In this document: piece after piece, positions 7,518-14,700 of the stretch
Layout: every line of letters begins with the position of its first letter
How positions within the stretch are numbered: position 1 is the stretch's first letter
Origin: UKL13-2 sp031370625
Lineage (GTDB): Bacteria; Pseudomonadota; Gammaproteobacteria; Burkholderiales; Usitatibacteraceae
Assembly: GCA_031370625.1 (NCBI GenBank)
Contig: JANMQR010000013.1
Coordinates: 1 to 17,982 of the forward strand
DNA: 17,982 nt
Direction: 5' to 3'
Program-made: the position numbers and the translations under genes
The notes under the pieces: generated by a model
The model's database searches: none
Seen by the model: the letters and a program-made list of their open reading frames with translations, nothing else
What the model was told of the DNA's origin: nothing

Positions 7518-7709
7518 GTGGACTTGAGTGATCTTCGTACTATCGTGACGACGCTATCGTTTGTGGCATTTGTGGGCGTGGTGTTTTGGGCGTATAGCGG
7601 CAAACAGAAAAAACGCTTTGATGAAGCGGCCAATCTGCCGTTTGTTGATGCCGACGAGGGCCTCGGCACGCAACGCAAGCCATGTGCGTCAGGAGATCGG
7701 CATGAGTGA
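7518..7709 (+). CDS. ccoQ: cbb3-type cytochrome c oxidase subunit CcoQ
   Basis: A small 63-residue single-helix protein starting at a GTG. It has a hydrophobic segment at about residues 9-27 (LSFVAFVGVVFWAY), then a basic SGKQKKRFDEAA and the acidic LPFVDADE characteristic of CcoQ/FixQ. CcoQ helps stabilise the association of CcoP with the CcoNO core. AGGAGA lies a suitable distance upstream of the GTG. Its last 8 bases overlap the ccoP start, which implies translational coupling. Confidence 0.92.
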   Translation: MDLSDLRTIVTTLSFVAFVGVVFWAYSGKQKKRFDEAANLPFVDADEGLGTQRKPCASGDRHE

Positions 7710-8661
7710 TTTTGTCAGCATCTACTGGCATTGGTTTATCGCGATTGTGTCGCTGATATCGATTGTTGGTTGCGGCGTGTTGCTGTGGACACAGACCACC
7801 AAACGACCCGCCAAGGGCGAAACCGTGAAGCTGCATGGCAATGTGTGGGATGAAGATTTGGTGGAGTACAACCATCCGATGCCCGCGTGGTGGATGTGGC
7901 TTTTTTATATCACCATCGTGTTCTCGCTCGGTTATCTAATCGTCTATCCCGGCCTCGGTAATTTTGCGGGCTCATTTGGTTGGACATCCACCAATCAGTT
8001 CGAGGAGGAAGTAAAAAAAGCGGAGGCTGAATTCGGGCCGATTTTTGCGAAGTATGCGCAAGTTGATATTCCGACCCTGGCGAAAGACAAGGCTGCGAAC
8101 GAAATTGGTCAGCGTTTATTTCTGAATAACTGCGCACAATGTCATGGCTCGGATGCGGGCGGTGGCAAGGGCTTTCCAAATCTGCGCGATGCGGATTGGC
8201 TTTATGGAGGGGACCCTAATGCGATTCAAACTACGCTGCGCGCCGGTCGTAACGGCATCATGCCGCCGCTGGGCGCGGCAGTGGGTGGCGAGCCGGGAAT
8301 CAAGGAGCTGACACATTACGTGCGCTCGCTATCGGGCTTGAAACACGACGCCGCACTCGCTGAGGCGGGCAAGGCCAAGTTCGCGATTTGCGCGGCATGT
8401 CACGGGCCGGAAGGCAAGGGCAATCAAGCTGTGGGTGCGCCAAACCTCACTGACAAAATCTGGCTTTACGGCAGCAGCGAAGAAAATATTGCCGAAGGAA
8501 TTCGCCTCGGTCGCAACAACATGATGCCTGCGCAATTGGAGCGTTTGGGCGAAGCGAAAGTGCATTTGCTGGCGGCCTATGTTTACAGCTTGGGTGGTGG
8601 TGTGGCGCCTGTTCCACAGGCGGCAGTGGCTGTAATGGAACCCAAGACGAAAGCACCGTGA
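7702..8661 (+). CDS. ccoP: cbb3-type cytochrome c oxidase subunit III CcoP (diheme cytochrome c)
   Basis: A 319-residue diheme cytochrome c, the electron entry subunit of cbb3 oxidase. Two N-terminal transmembrane helices (about 9-29 and 63-82) flank the conserved EYNHPMPAWW. The two heme sites are C144-AQ-C147-H148 and C230-AA-C233-H234. Likely axial methionines are M187 (GIMPP) and M274/M275 (NNMMP). The start is the ATG at 7702, preceded by AGGAGA (7691-7696); an upstream extension to 7561 is only an open frame within ccoQ. Its stop overlaps the ccoG GTG (GTGA). Confidence 0.97.
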   Translation: MSDFVSIYWHWFIAIVSLISIVGCGVLLWTQTTKRPAKGETVKLHGNVWDEDLVEYNHPMPAWWMWLFYITIVFSLGYLIVYPGLGNFAGSFGWTSTNQFEEEVKKAEAEFGPIFAKYAQVDIPTLAKDKAANEIGQRLFLNNCAQCHGSDAGGGKGFPNLRDADWLYGGDPNAIQTTLRAGRNGIMPPLGAAVGGEPGIKELTHYVRSLSGLKHDAALAEAGKAKFAICAACHGPEGKGNQAVGAPNLTDKIWLYGSSEENIAEGIRLGRNNMMPAQLERLGEAKVHLLAAYVYSLGGGVAPVPQAAVAVMEPKTKAP

Positions 8662-10118
8662 GTAAGGTAATTCCGATTATTGCGGCGACTGCGCCTCTGC
8701 CTCACGGTGCGGAAGCAACTGCAGACGAAAATGCGCTTTACGAGATTCACAAAAAGATTTATCCGCGCGCGATAACGGGCTGGTTTGCAAAGTGGCGCTG
8801 GTTTTTTATCTTCGCGACTCAGCTGGTTTACTACGGCACACCGTGGCTGATGTGGAATGACCGGCAAGCGGTATTGTTTGATTTAACCGCAAGAAAATTT
8901 TACATATTCGGCATCGTCTTCTGGCCACAGGATTTTATTTATTTGACGATACTTTTGTTGATCTCGGCGTTTTCACTTTTTCTGTTTACCGCCGTTGCGG
9001 GAAGATTGTGGTGCGGCTATACATGCCCGCAAACGGTCTACACAGAAATGTTTTTATGGATTGAGCGCAAGATTGAAGGCGACTTTATTGCGCAGAAACG
9101 GCTGGATCAAGAGCCAATATCGGCGCGGAAGTTGAGCCTAAAAGCCGCCAAACACGGCTCCTGGATTGCACTTTCACTTTGGACAGGCTTCACCCTCGTT
9201 GCGTATTTCACGCCCGTCCGAGAACTCGGCTCGTCAATTGTGCAATTGACGATCAGCGGCTGGGAGGTATTCTGGATTTTGTTTTATGGCTTAGCAACTT
9301 ATGGCAACGCCGGATGGCTGCGCGAGCAAGTGTGCAAATACATGTGTCCCTACGCGCGCTTCCAGGGCGCGATGGTGGATCGCGACACACTGGTCGTCAC
9401 CTACGACGAGGGGCGAGGAGAGCCACGCGGCGCACGAGGCCGAAAAGTCGATTACAAAGCGAAAGGTCTCGGCGACTGCGTCGATTGCAATATCTGTGTG
9501 CAGGTATGCCCGACCGGTATCGATATTCGCAATGGTCAGCAATATGAATGTATCGGCTGCACCGCCTGTATCGACGGCTGCAATCAGGTGATGGACAAAA
9601 TGGGCTATCCGCGCGGGCTCATTCGTTATGCAACATTAAATTCAGTCGATGAACATTTTGGTTGGCGCGAAATGTTGAAGCGAGTGTTTCGTCCGCGGGT
9701 ATTGTTCTACACCGTTTTGCTTTGGGCAATCATCATCGCCACCGGCGTCTCACTCTGGTACCGCGCACCGGTGAAAGTGGATGTGATTCGTGATCGTGGT
9801 GCGATGTCGCGCGAAGTGGAGGACGGCTTGATTGAAAATGTTTACCAGCTGCATTTGATGAACACGCAAGAGAAGACGCAGCGCCTGACCGTACGCGCAA
9901 CCGGTGTTGACGGCCTGCAAATTGTCGGTCTTCCAGCGTTGTTGGAAGTGGGCTCAGCCGCCTCGAAAACAATCGCGCTGAATGTGCAGGTGGACCCGGC
10001 GAAACTGCCGAAGGGTACGTCGCCGATTGAATTTCAAATCGTGGCCGTGGATGCACAAGGCAGCGATGCACCCGGCGAATTTTTGGTTCGTGAAAAAGCC
10101 ACTTTTTTCAACCGTTGA
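8658..10118 (+). CDS. ccoG: cbb3 oxidase accessory iron-sulfur protein CcoG (FixG/RdxA)
   Basis: A 486-residue membrane protein with polyferredoxin character. Work on the family suggests it reduces Cu(II) to Cu(I) during cbb3 assembly. Conserved cysteines in helices are C119-GYT-C123-P and C226-KYM-C230-P. Two ferredoxin-type [4Fe-4S] motifs are C274-VD-C277-NI-C280-VQV-C284-P and C298-IG-C301-TA-C304-IDG-C308. About five transmembrane helices are visible, the last near residues 350-370, followed by an Ig-like periplasmic C-terminal domain. It starts at a GTG that overlaps the ccoP stop (GTGA), so it is co-translated with the oxidase genes. Confidence 0.96.
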   Translation: MSKVIPIIAATAPLPHGAEATADENALYEIHKKIYPRAITGWFAKWRWFFIFATQLVYYGTPWLMWNDRQAVLFDLTARKFYIFGIVFWPQDFIYLTILLLISAFSLFLFTAVAGRLWCGYTCPQTVYTEMFLWIERKIEGDFIAQKRLDQEPISARKLSLKAAKHGSWIALSLWTGFTLVAYFTPVRELGSSIVQLTISGWEVFWILFYGLATYGNAGWLREQVCKYMCPYARFQGAMVDRDTLVVTYDEGRGEPRGARGRKVDYKAKGLGDCVDCNICVQVCPTGIDIRNGQQYECIGCTACIDGCNQVMDKMGYPRGLIRYATLNSVDEHFGWREMLKRVFRPRVLFYTVLLWAIIIATGVSLWYRAPVKVDVIRDRGAMSREVEDGLIENVYQLHLMNTQEKTQRLTVRATGVDGLQIVGLPALLEVGSAASKTIALNVQVDPAKLPKGTSPIEFQIVAVDAQGSDAPGEFLVREKATFFNR

Positions 10119-10158
10119 TTCAATCGTTTATTTACCTGCAAAAAATGAAAGCCATGTC

Positions 10159-10704
10159 ATGAAAACGCTGTTGACGCCAATAAAACCGTGGTATCGCGAG
10201 CCTTGGCCGTGGCTGTTGATGTCGGGCCCGGCAATTGTTGTTGTCGCCGGAATTATTACTACTGTGCTCGCGGTACGCACGCACGATGGCTTGGTGGTCG
10301 ATGACTATTACAAGCAAGGACTTGCCGTGAACAAGGATTTATCGCGCGATCTCGCCGCGAAGACGGCCGGACTTTCGGCGACAGCAACTATTGATGTTGC
10401 CAACCGGCGCGTGACCGTCAGTGTCGTGAATGCGCCGGTGGCACTGACCAATATGACGCTTACGCTGTCGCGTGCTTCTGTGGCCGGCCACGATCAATTG
10501 GTGGCGTTACAGCGCACCAATCGGCGCGACGACGAAATTACTTTTGTCGGTGCCCTGCAACCGCTTGAGCCCGGCAAATGGTACATAACGCTTGATGATC
10601 CATCGCATGCTTGGCGGCTGATGACCGCCGTCGTCATTCAAGATGTAACGCCGCTATCATTTGCAATGGGTCATGCTGAGACGCGTGCTGCGGCAACGCC
10701 CTGA
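10159..10704 (+). CDS. ccoH: cbb3 oxidase assembly protein CcoH (FixH family)
   Basis: A 181-residue single-pass protein starting MKTLLTPIKPWYREPWPW. The transmembrane helix is at about residues 17-40, followed by the FixH hallmark DDYYKQGLAVNKDL and a periplasmic beta-rich domain. In characterised species CcoH binds and stabilises the CcoNOQP complex during assembly. The position directly after ccoG is conserved. It begins 40 bp after ccoG. A five-codon frame (ATG at 10145) ends with TGA overlapping the ccoH ATG. The open frame reaches back to 9982, but that overlaps ccoG and has no FixH features. Confidence 0.9.
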   Translation: MKTLLTPIKPWYREPWPWLLMSGPAIVVVAGIITTVLAVRTHDGLVVDDYYKQGLAVNKDLSRDLAAKTAGLSATATIDVANRRVTVSVVNAPVALTNMTLTLSRASVAGHDQLVALQRTNRRDDEITFVGALQPLEPGKWYITLDDPSHAWRLMTAVVIQDVTPLSFAMGHAETRAAATP

Positions 10705-10722
10705 CGTTCAATAAGGACTGCC

Positions 10723-10980
10723 ATGTTAAAGAAAATGATGTGGATTTTATGGCCTTCATTCATCGCTGCGGGCATCGGTGTCGGAATTACGTTTACGTTG
10801 ATTGATCCGATGGAATTGGTGGTGCTGGGTGATCGCGTCCACGCGTCGCGGACCACGATTTATTCGCTTGGCTTTTTTGTTCTGTGGGCGATTGCTGCAA
10901 TGGCGAGTGCAATGAGCTGTTTTCTCGCGGTGGGGGTCGAAGGAAAAGTGCGATCAACCGCTAACGCCTCAGGCGAATAA
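10723..10980 (+). CDS. small two-helix membrane protein of unknown function downstream of ccoH
   Basis: An 85-residue protein with two hydrophobic helices, about residues 5-27 and 46-69, joined by a loop containing DPMELVVLGDRVHASR. The C-terminus is short and hydrophilic. It has no cysteine pair or heme motif; one Cys sits in the second helix. A good ribosome-binding site (AAGGA) lies about 7 nt before the ATG, and it is 18 bp after ccoH, so it is likely the last gene of the cco operon. From memory, similar short proteins follow ccoGH in betaproteobacteria, which would suggest an oxidase-related role, but I cannot name a function. Confidence 0.8.
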   Translation: MLKKMMWILWPSFIAAGIGVGITFTLIDPMELVVLGDRVHASRTTIYSLGFFVLWAIAAMASAMSCFLAVGVEGKVRSTANASGE

Positions 10981-11085
10981 TCCAGCCCGGTAATCTTGAG
11001 ACCACGATCAGCATCGTGGCTAAAGTTCGGTAGCGCACAGACGGTGCGGGTCGCCATTTTTTAACCTGTGACTTACACGGGGTAA
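10981..11085 (+). promoter_or_regulatory. intergenic region with 18-bp perfect dyad before mlaE
   Basis: This 105-bp gap holds a perfect inverted repeat, CCACGAT-CAGC-ATCGTGG (11002-11019). It lies between a TTGAGA (10996-11001) and a TAAAGT (11021-11026), which could be -35 and -10 elements with a 19-bp spacer. A weaker hairpin (CGCAC/GTGCG, about 11034-11048) precedes a run of six T (11056-11061). Possible roles are an operator/promoter for the mla genes or an imperfect terminator for the cco operon. Neither is proven. Confidence 0.45.
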
Positions 11086-12234
11086 ATGGGAAACGAAATG
11101 CCAATCCTGGCTGAGAACGAACCACATCAAGCACGCACCGACATATCGCCCGCCACTCTGGAGCAAGCGGGAGACGAATGGGCGCTCGGCGGAAGTTGGA
11201 CCGCGCGCGAGTTGGGCGATATGCCGCGTCGACTCGATCAGCTCGCCTGTGGCAGCAGTGAAGTGGTTCTGAACGGTGAAAAATTGGCGGCGCTGGACAG
11301 TGCGGGTGCATGGCTTTTGCAACGCTGGCTAAGCCGACAGACTGCCAGCCCGGTATTCAAAAACTGGGCACCGCACTTGCAGCGCTTGATGGATCGAGTG
11401 GCGGAAGGTGCCGCCGATCCGCCTACAGCGGCTCCACAAAAGTCATTCCTGGAACGCGTTGGGCGTAGTGCTACGGCTAACGTTGAACAAGCATTTGCGC
11501 TGCTGTCATTTGTTGGCGAGACCGCTGCAGCAGCCACACGCCAGCTTGCGCATCCGGGCAGGATTCGTTGGCGAATTTTATTGCGCAACATTCAAATAGG
11601 CGGTTTTGATGCGCTACCCATTATTGGCTTGACCTCGTTTTTGCTGGGTGTCGTGGTGGCCTATCAGGGTGCCGATCAGCTCAAAAACTACGGTGCGAAT
11701 ATTTTCGTCGTTGATCTGGTGGGCTATGCGATGTTGCGCGAATTTGCACCGCTTATTTCGGCCATTATCATCACTGGGCGATCAGGCTCGGCCTACACCG
11801 CCGAGATCGGCACGATGGTAATTACCGAAGAAATTGATGCGTTGCGCACCATCGACATTGATCCGATTGATTTGTTGGTTCTGCCTAAAATTGCGGCACT
11901 GGTGATTGCGCTGCCGCTGCTGACTGTCTTCGCCGATATTACCGGGGTCATTGGCGGTATGGTCATGGCCCGCTCACAGCTCGGCGTTGGCTTTCATGAA
12001 TTCATTGAACGCTTTGGTCGTGAAATGCACGGCGCGACGTTGCTGGTCGGCATCGGTAAGTCGGTAGTCTTCGCGCTCATTATTTCTGGCATCGGTTGCT
12101 TCCAGGGCTTTCGCACCAAGGGCAGTGCGGATAGCGTGGGTCGGCAGACAACAATGAGCGTGGTGCAGTCGATTTTTCTCATCATCGTGGCTGACGCGCT
12201 GTTCTCGGTGCTGTTCAGCATGTTGGATATTTGA
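11086..12234 (+). CDS. mlaE: MlaE-type lipid ABC transporter permease with N-terminal STAS domain
   Basis: A 382-residue inner-membrane permease of the Mla (maintenance of lipid asymmetry) type, which moves phospholipid between the inner membrane and the MCE protein. Residues about 18-95 look like a STAS domain (LAALDSAGAWLLQRW), the role played by separate MlaB in E. coli. From about 150 onward the MlaE fold follows, with about five helices and the conserved EIGTMVITEEIDALRTIDIDP region near 240-260. Start choices are ATG 11086 (GGGG about 8 nt upstream) and ATG 11098. mlaF begins 1 bp after its stop, and mlaD and a lipoprotein complete the cassette. The symbol is by family similarity; substrate specificity is not readable from the sequence. 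Confidence 0.9.
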   Translation: MGNEMPILAENEPHQARTDISPATLEQAGDEWALGGSWTARELGDMPRRLDQLACGSSEVVLNGEKLAALDSAGAWLLQRWLSRQTASPVFKNWAPHLQRLMDRVAEGAADPPTAAPQKSFLERVGRSATANVEQAFALLSFVGETAAAATRQLAHPGRIRWRILLRNIQIGGFDALPIIGLTSFLLGVVVAYQGADQLKNYGANIFVVDLVGYAMLREFAPLISAIIITGRSGSAYTAEIGTMVITEEIDALRTIDIDPIDLLVLPKIAALVIALPLLTVFADITGVIGGMVMARSQLGVGFHEFIERFGREMHGATLLVGIGKSVVFALIISGIGCFQGFRTKGSADSVGRQTTMSVVQSIFLIIVADALFSVLFSMLDI

Positions 12235-12235
12235 C

Positions 12236-13069
12236 ATGCCGAATAACAACGAAGATATCGTGATCGAAATGCAAAAAGTCTGCACGCGCTTTGGCAGCCA
12301 GACCGTCCACACTGATCTTGATCTTGATGTGCGGCGCGGCGAAATTTTAGCGATTGCGGGCGGCAGTGGAACCGGCAAATCGGTGCTGCTGCGTGAAATG
12401 ATTTTGTTGCAGCGACCCACGTCGGGCACGATCAAACTATTCGGTGAAGACATCAGCACCCTTACCGATGCACAGTCGCACCGCCTTCGGCAACGTTGGG
12501 GCGTGCTGTTTCAGCATGGCGGCTTGTTTAGCTCGTTGACCGTGCGCGAAAATGTCGGGCTGCCGCTGCGCGAACATTCAGCGCTGGATGACAGCACGAT
12601 CGACGGCATTGCCGAGTGGAAACTATCCCTGACCGGCCTGCCGCCGGGTACCGGGCTGAAGACGCCGAATCAGTTGAGTGGCGGAATGCTCAAGCGGGCC
12701 GCGCTGGCTCGCGCGATCGCGCTTGATCCCGAACTATTGTTTCTTGATGAGCCCACCACCGGGCTTGACCCTACCAGTTCCGCCGGCGTTGATGAGCTAA
12801 TTCTTAGCACCCATGCGCTTTACGGTCTCACCATTGTGATGGTTACGCATGACCTGGATTTGCTCTGGGCGGTGAGTGACCGTGTTGCGGTATTGGGTGA
12901 GGGCAGGGTGCTGGCGGTGGGATCAATGGATGAGTTGTCGCACCATCAGCATCCGATTATTCAATCGTATTTTGTGGATCAGCGGGCCATTATCAGTAAA
13001 TCAAAAATCAGTAAATCAAAAGTGCGGCCAGACGTGCCAGCGCAGGAGGATACGTGGAGAGCAAAGTGA
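12236..13069 (+). CDS. mlaF: MlaF-type ABC transporter ATP-binding protein
   Basis: A 277-residue cytoplasmic ATPase that powers the MlaE permease. Walker A is GGSGTGKS (42-49), the Q-loop is LFQHGGLFSS (Q93), the signature is LSGGM (147-151), Walker B is LLFLDEP (167-173), and the switch histidine is H205 (MVTHDLD). The C-terminal tail is odd: a perfect 15-bp tandem repeat encodes ISKSKISKSK just before the end. mlaD starts inside its 3' end, and the AGGAGG of mlaD lies within this gene. Confidence 0.93.
   Translation: MPNNNEDIVIEMQKVCTRFGSQTVHTDLDLDVRRGEILAIAGGSGTGKSVLLREMILLQRPTSGTIKLFGEDISTLTDAQSHRLRQRWGVLFQHGGLFSSLTVRENVGLPLREHSALDDSTIDGIAEWKLSLTGLPPGTGLKTPNQLSGGMLKRAALARAIALDPELLFLDEPTTGLDPTSSAGVDELILSTHALYGLTIVMVTHDLDLLWAVSDRVAVLGEGRVLAVGSMDELSHHQHPIIQSYFVDQRAIISKSKISKSKVRPDVPAQEDTWRAK
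12992..13021. repeat. perfect 15-bp tandem repeat in the mlaF tail
   Basis: ATCAGTAAATCAAAA is present twice head to tail (12992-13006 and 13007-13021). Since 15 is a multiple of three, it adds exactly five residues (ISKSK twice) without shifting frame. The unit is AT-rich compared with its surroundings and lies about 25 bp upstream of the mlaD ribosome-binding site. Confidence 0.9.
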
Positions 13070-13998
13070 ACTATGCGGTGGTGGGTGCATTCGTGCTCGC
13101 GCTCGGTGCGGCGCTGATTGCGGGCGTGCTCTGGCTTGCCGTTGGCGCCAATTCAAAAAAGCAGTACGCGCCCTATCAGGCGATTGTGAAGGAGTCGGTG
13201 GCCGGCCTGAGTATCGATGCGCCGGTGAAGTATTTGGGCGTCGATGTGGGAAAAGTTTCGGCCATCGGGATTGATCCAGAGAATACCCAGCAGGTGCTGT
13301 TGAAGTTTTTGATTTATCGCGGCACACCGATTAAGCAAGACACTGAGGCGGTGCTGAAAAGTCAGGGCTTGACCGGCATTGCCTACGTCGAAATAAATGG
13401 GGGCAGCGCGGATTCGCCCCCACTGGTCGCGACCGAAGCAGAGCCGGTTCCTACCATTAGATCCAGACCGTCATTGAGCGCACGTCTGGAAAACGTAGCC
13501 ACCTCCGTGCTGTCGAATCTGGACAAGATGACCACCAATTTAAACGCGATGCTGGACGACGGTAATCGTCTGGCACTAAAGACCAGCTTGGCCGATACCG
13601 CATCGCTCATGCGCATGCTGGCAGGGCAACGTGAGGCGCTCAATGCGAGCATCACCGACGCGGCGCGCATCGCTCGCAACACCGCACGCGCCAGCGAAAA
13701 ATTTAACCCTGCGATGGATCGCGTTACGGCCAGCATTAATGCCATCGAAAAAATGGCGCAGGTGGTCAGTCGCGCCGGTGAGGGCGCGGGCAGAACAGTA
13801 GATGCCGCGGAAACCAGCATCAAGCAGCTCAGCACCGAAACACTGCCGGAACTGGAGCGTTTGCTGGTCGAGCTAAATCAGTTAGCGCCTTCGTTAAGAA
13901 GATTAATTGAGCAAACCGAACGCAGCCCAACCAGCTTACTTCTGGGCGGGTCCCGAGTGCCGATGGGACCGGGCGAAAAAGGACAGGAAAAACCATGA
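13054..13998 (+). CDS. mlaD: MlaD-type MCE-domain lipid-transport protein
   Basis: A 314-residue membrane-anchored periplasmic protein. An N-terminal helix spans about residues 7-29. An MCE domain follows at about 36-115 (YQAIVKESVAGLSIDAPVKY to GIAYVEINGG). The rest is a long helical, Ala/Thr/Asn-rich C-terminal region that ends LLLGGSRVPMGPGEKG. MCE proteins form hexameric rings that carry lipid between the membranes. The GTG start at 13054 has AGGAGGA only 3-4 nt upstream. An alternative GTG at 13066 overlaps the mlaF stop but is farther from the Shine-Dalgarno. Its own stop overlaps the next gene's ATG (ATGA). Confidence 0.9.
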   Translation: MESKVNYAVVGAFVLALGAALIAGVLWLAVGANSKKQYAPYQAIVKESVAGLSIDAPVKYLGVDVGKVSAIGIDPENTQQVLLKFLIYRGTPIKQDTEAVLKSQGLTGIAYVEINGGSADSPPLVATEAEPVPTIRSRPSLSARLENVATSVLSNLDKMTTNLNAMLDDGNRLALKTSLADTASLMRMLAGQREALNASITDAARIARNTARASEKFNPAMDRVTASINAIEKMAQVVSRAGEGAGRTVDAAETSIKQLSTETLPELERLLVELNQLAPSLRRLIEQTERSPTSLLLGGSRVPMGPGEKGQEKP

Positions 13999-14678
13999 TT
14001 ACGAGACATGATTGCGATGTACCGCGAAGACCTACATTGCGGTGGAGCTTAATATTTTTGTTGTCGTTTGGATTGGCCGTCATCAGTGGATGCGGATCGC
14101 TGTTGCCGAAAGCGCCGATCCAGCCGACGCTCTATATTCTTGACGGCGCAGCGATAAACTCGCTCGCGGCGATCAATAGTTCATCCACGGCCGCAAAACA
14201 GCCTCCCGCAAATGCTCCCACGCTGACCGTAAGCACACCGATTGCGGCGGCCGGTTTTAGCGGCACGTACATTGTTTATCAGCGCAATGTACACGAGCTC
14301 GAACGGTTCGCGCTCAATCAATGGGTAGATGCTCCCGTGCAAATGTTGGCACCGCTGATCGTTCGTGCGGCGGAGAGCAGTGGTGCTTTTCGCAGCGTGG
14401 TGCGTGGCTCCACCGCGGCGATGAGTGATTTTCGATTGGATACTGAGCTGGTACGCCTACAGCAGGAATTCACGTCTAACCCCAGCCGTACCCGTCTAAC
14501 TCTGCGTGCCGTGCTGGTCAATACGGCAACTCGACGCGTGGTGGCGTCACGTGAATTTGATGCCAGCGTGGCCGCACCGAGCGATGATCCGCGCGGCGGT
14601 GTGGTTGCCGCAAATGAAGTCGCAAACCGTGTGCTGGCCGAGCTTGCGAAATTTTGCGCAGAGTCGGTGGTGCCGTGA
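13995..14678 (+). CDS. ABC-type transport auxiliary lipoprotein (PqiC/DUF330-like)
   Basis: A 227-residue predicted outer-membrane or periplasmic lipoprotein. A signal peptide ends in the lipobox ISG-C33 (VISGCGSLLP). After it comes the family opening LYILDG, a TLTVSTPIAAAGFSGTYIVYQR region and the motif ERFALNQWVDAPVQMLAPLI, matching the ABC-transport auxiliary lipoprotein domain found with MCE systems. The likely role is to help the MlaEFD complex engage the outer membrane; this is inferred from domain and context. The ATG overlaps the mlaD stop. It is the last gene of the lipid-transport cassette, with ackA about 20 bp downstream. Confidence 0.86.
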   Translation: MITRHDCDVPRRPTLRWSLIFLLSFGLAVISGCGSLLPKAPIQPTLYILDGAAINSLAAINSSSTAAKQPPANAPTLTVSTPIAAAGFSGTYIVYQRNVHELERFALNQWVDAPVQMLAPLIVRAAESSGAFRSVVRGSTAAMSDFRLDTELVRLQQEFTSNPSRTRLTLRAVLVNTATRRVVASREFDASVAAPSDDPRGGVVAANEVANRVLAELAKFCAESVVP

Positions 14679-14700
14679 ATTCACTGATGATTTGCAGATG

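Noticed and set aside
7561..7701. N-terminal extension of ccoP
   Set aside because: It overlaps ccoQ in another frame; the ATG at 7702 has a good AGGAGA and gives a normal CcoP N-terminus.
10115..10125. Possible FNR half-sites (TTGATTCAATC) after ccoG
   Set aside because: The spacing between half-sites is too short for an FNR box, and part of it is the ccoG stop codon region.
11034..11061. Rho-independent terminator after the cco operon
   Set aside because: The stem is only 5 bp and lies about 8 nt from the T run, so it is too weak to call as a terminator.
14506..14697. N-terminal extension of ackA
   Set aside because: It overlaps the lipoprotein gene and precedes the universal acetate kinase N-terminus by many unrelated residues.
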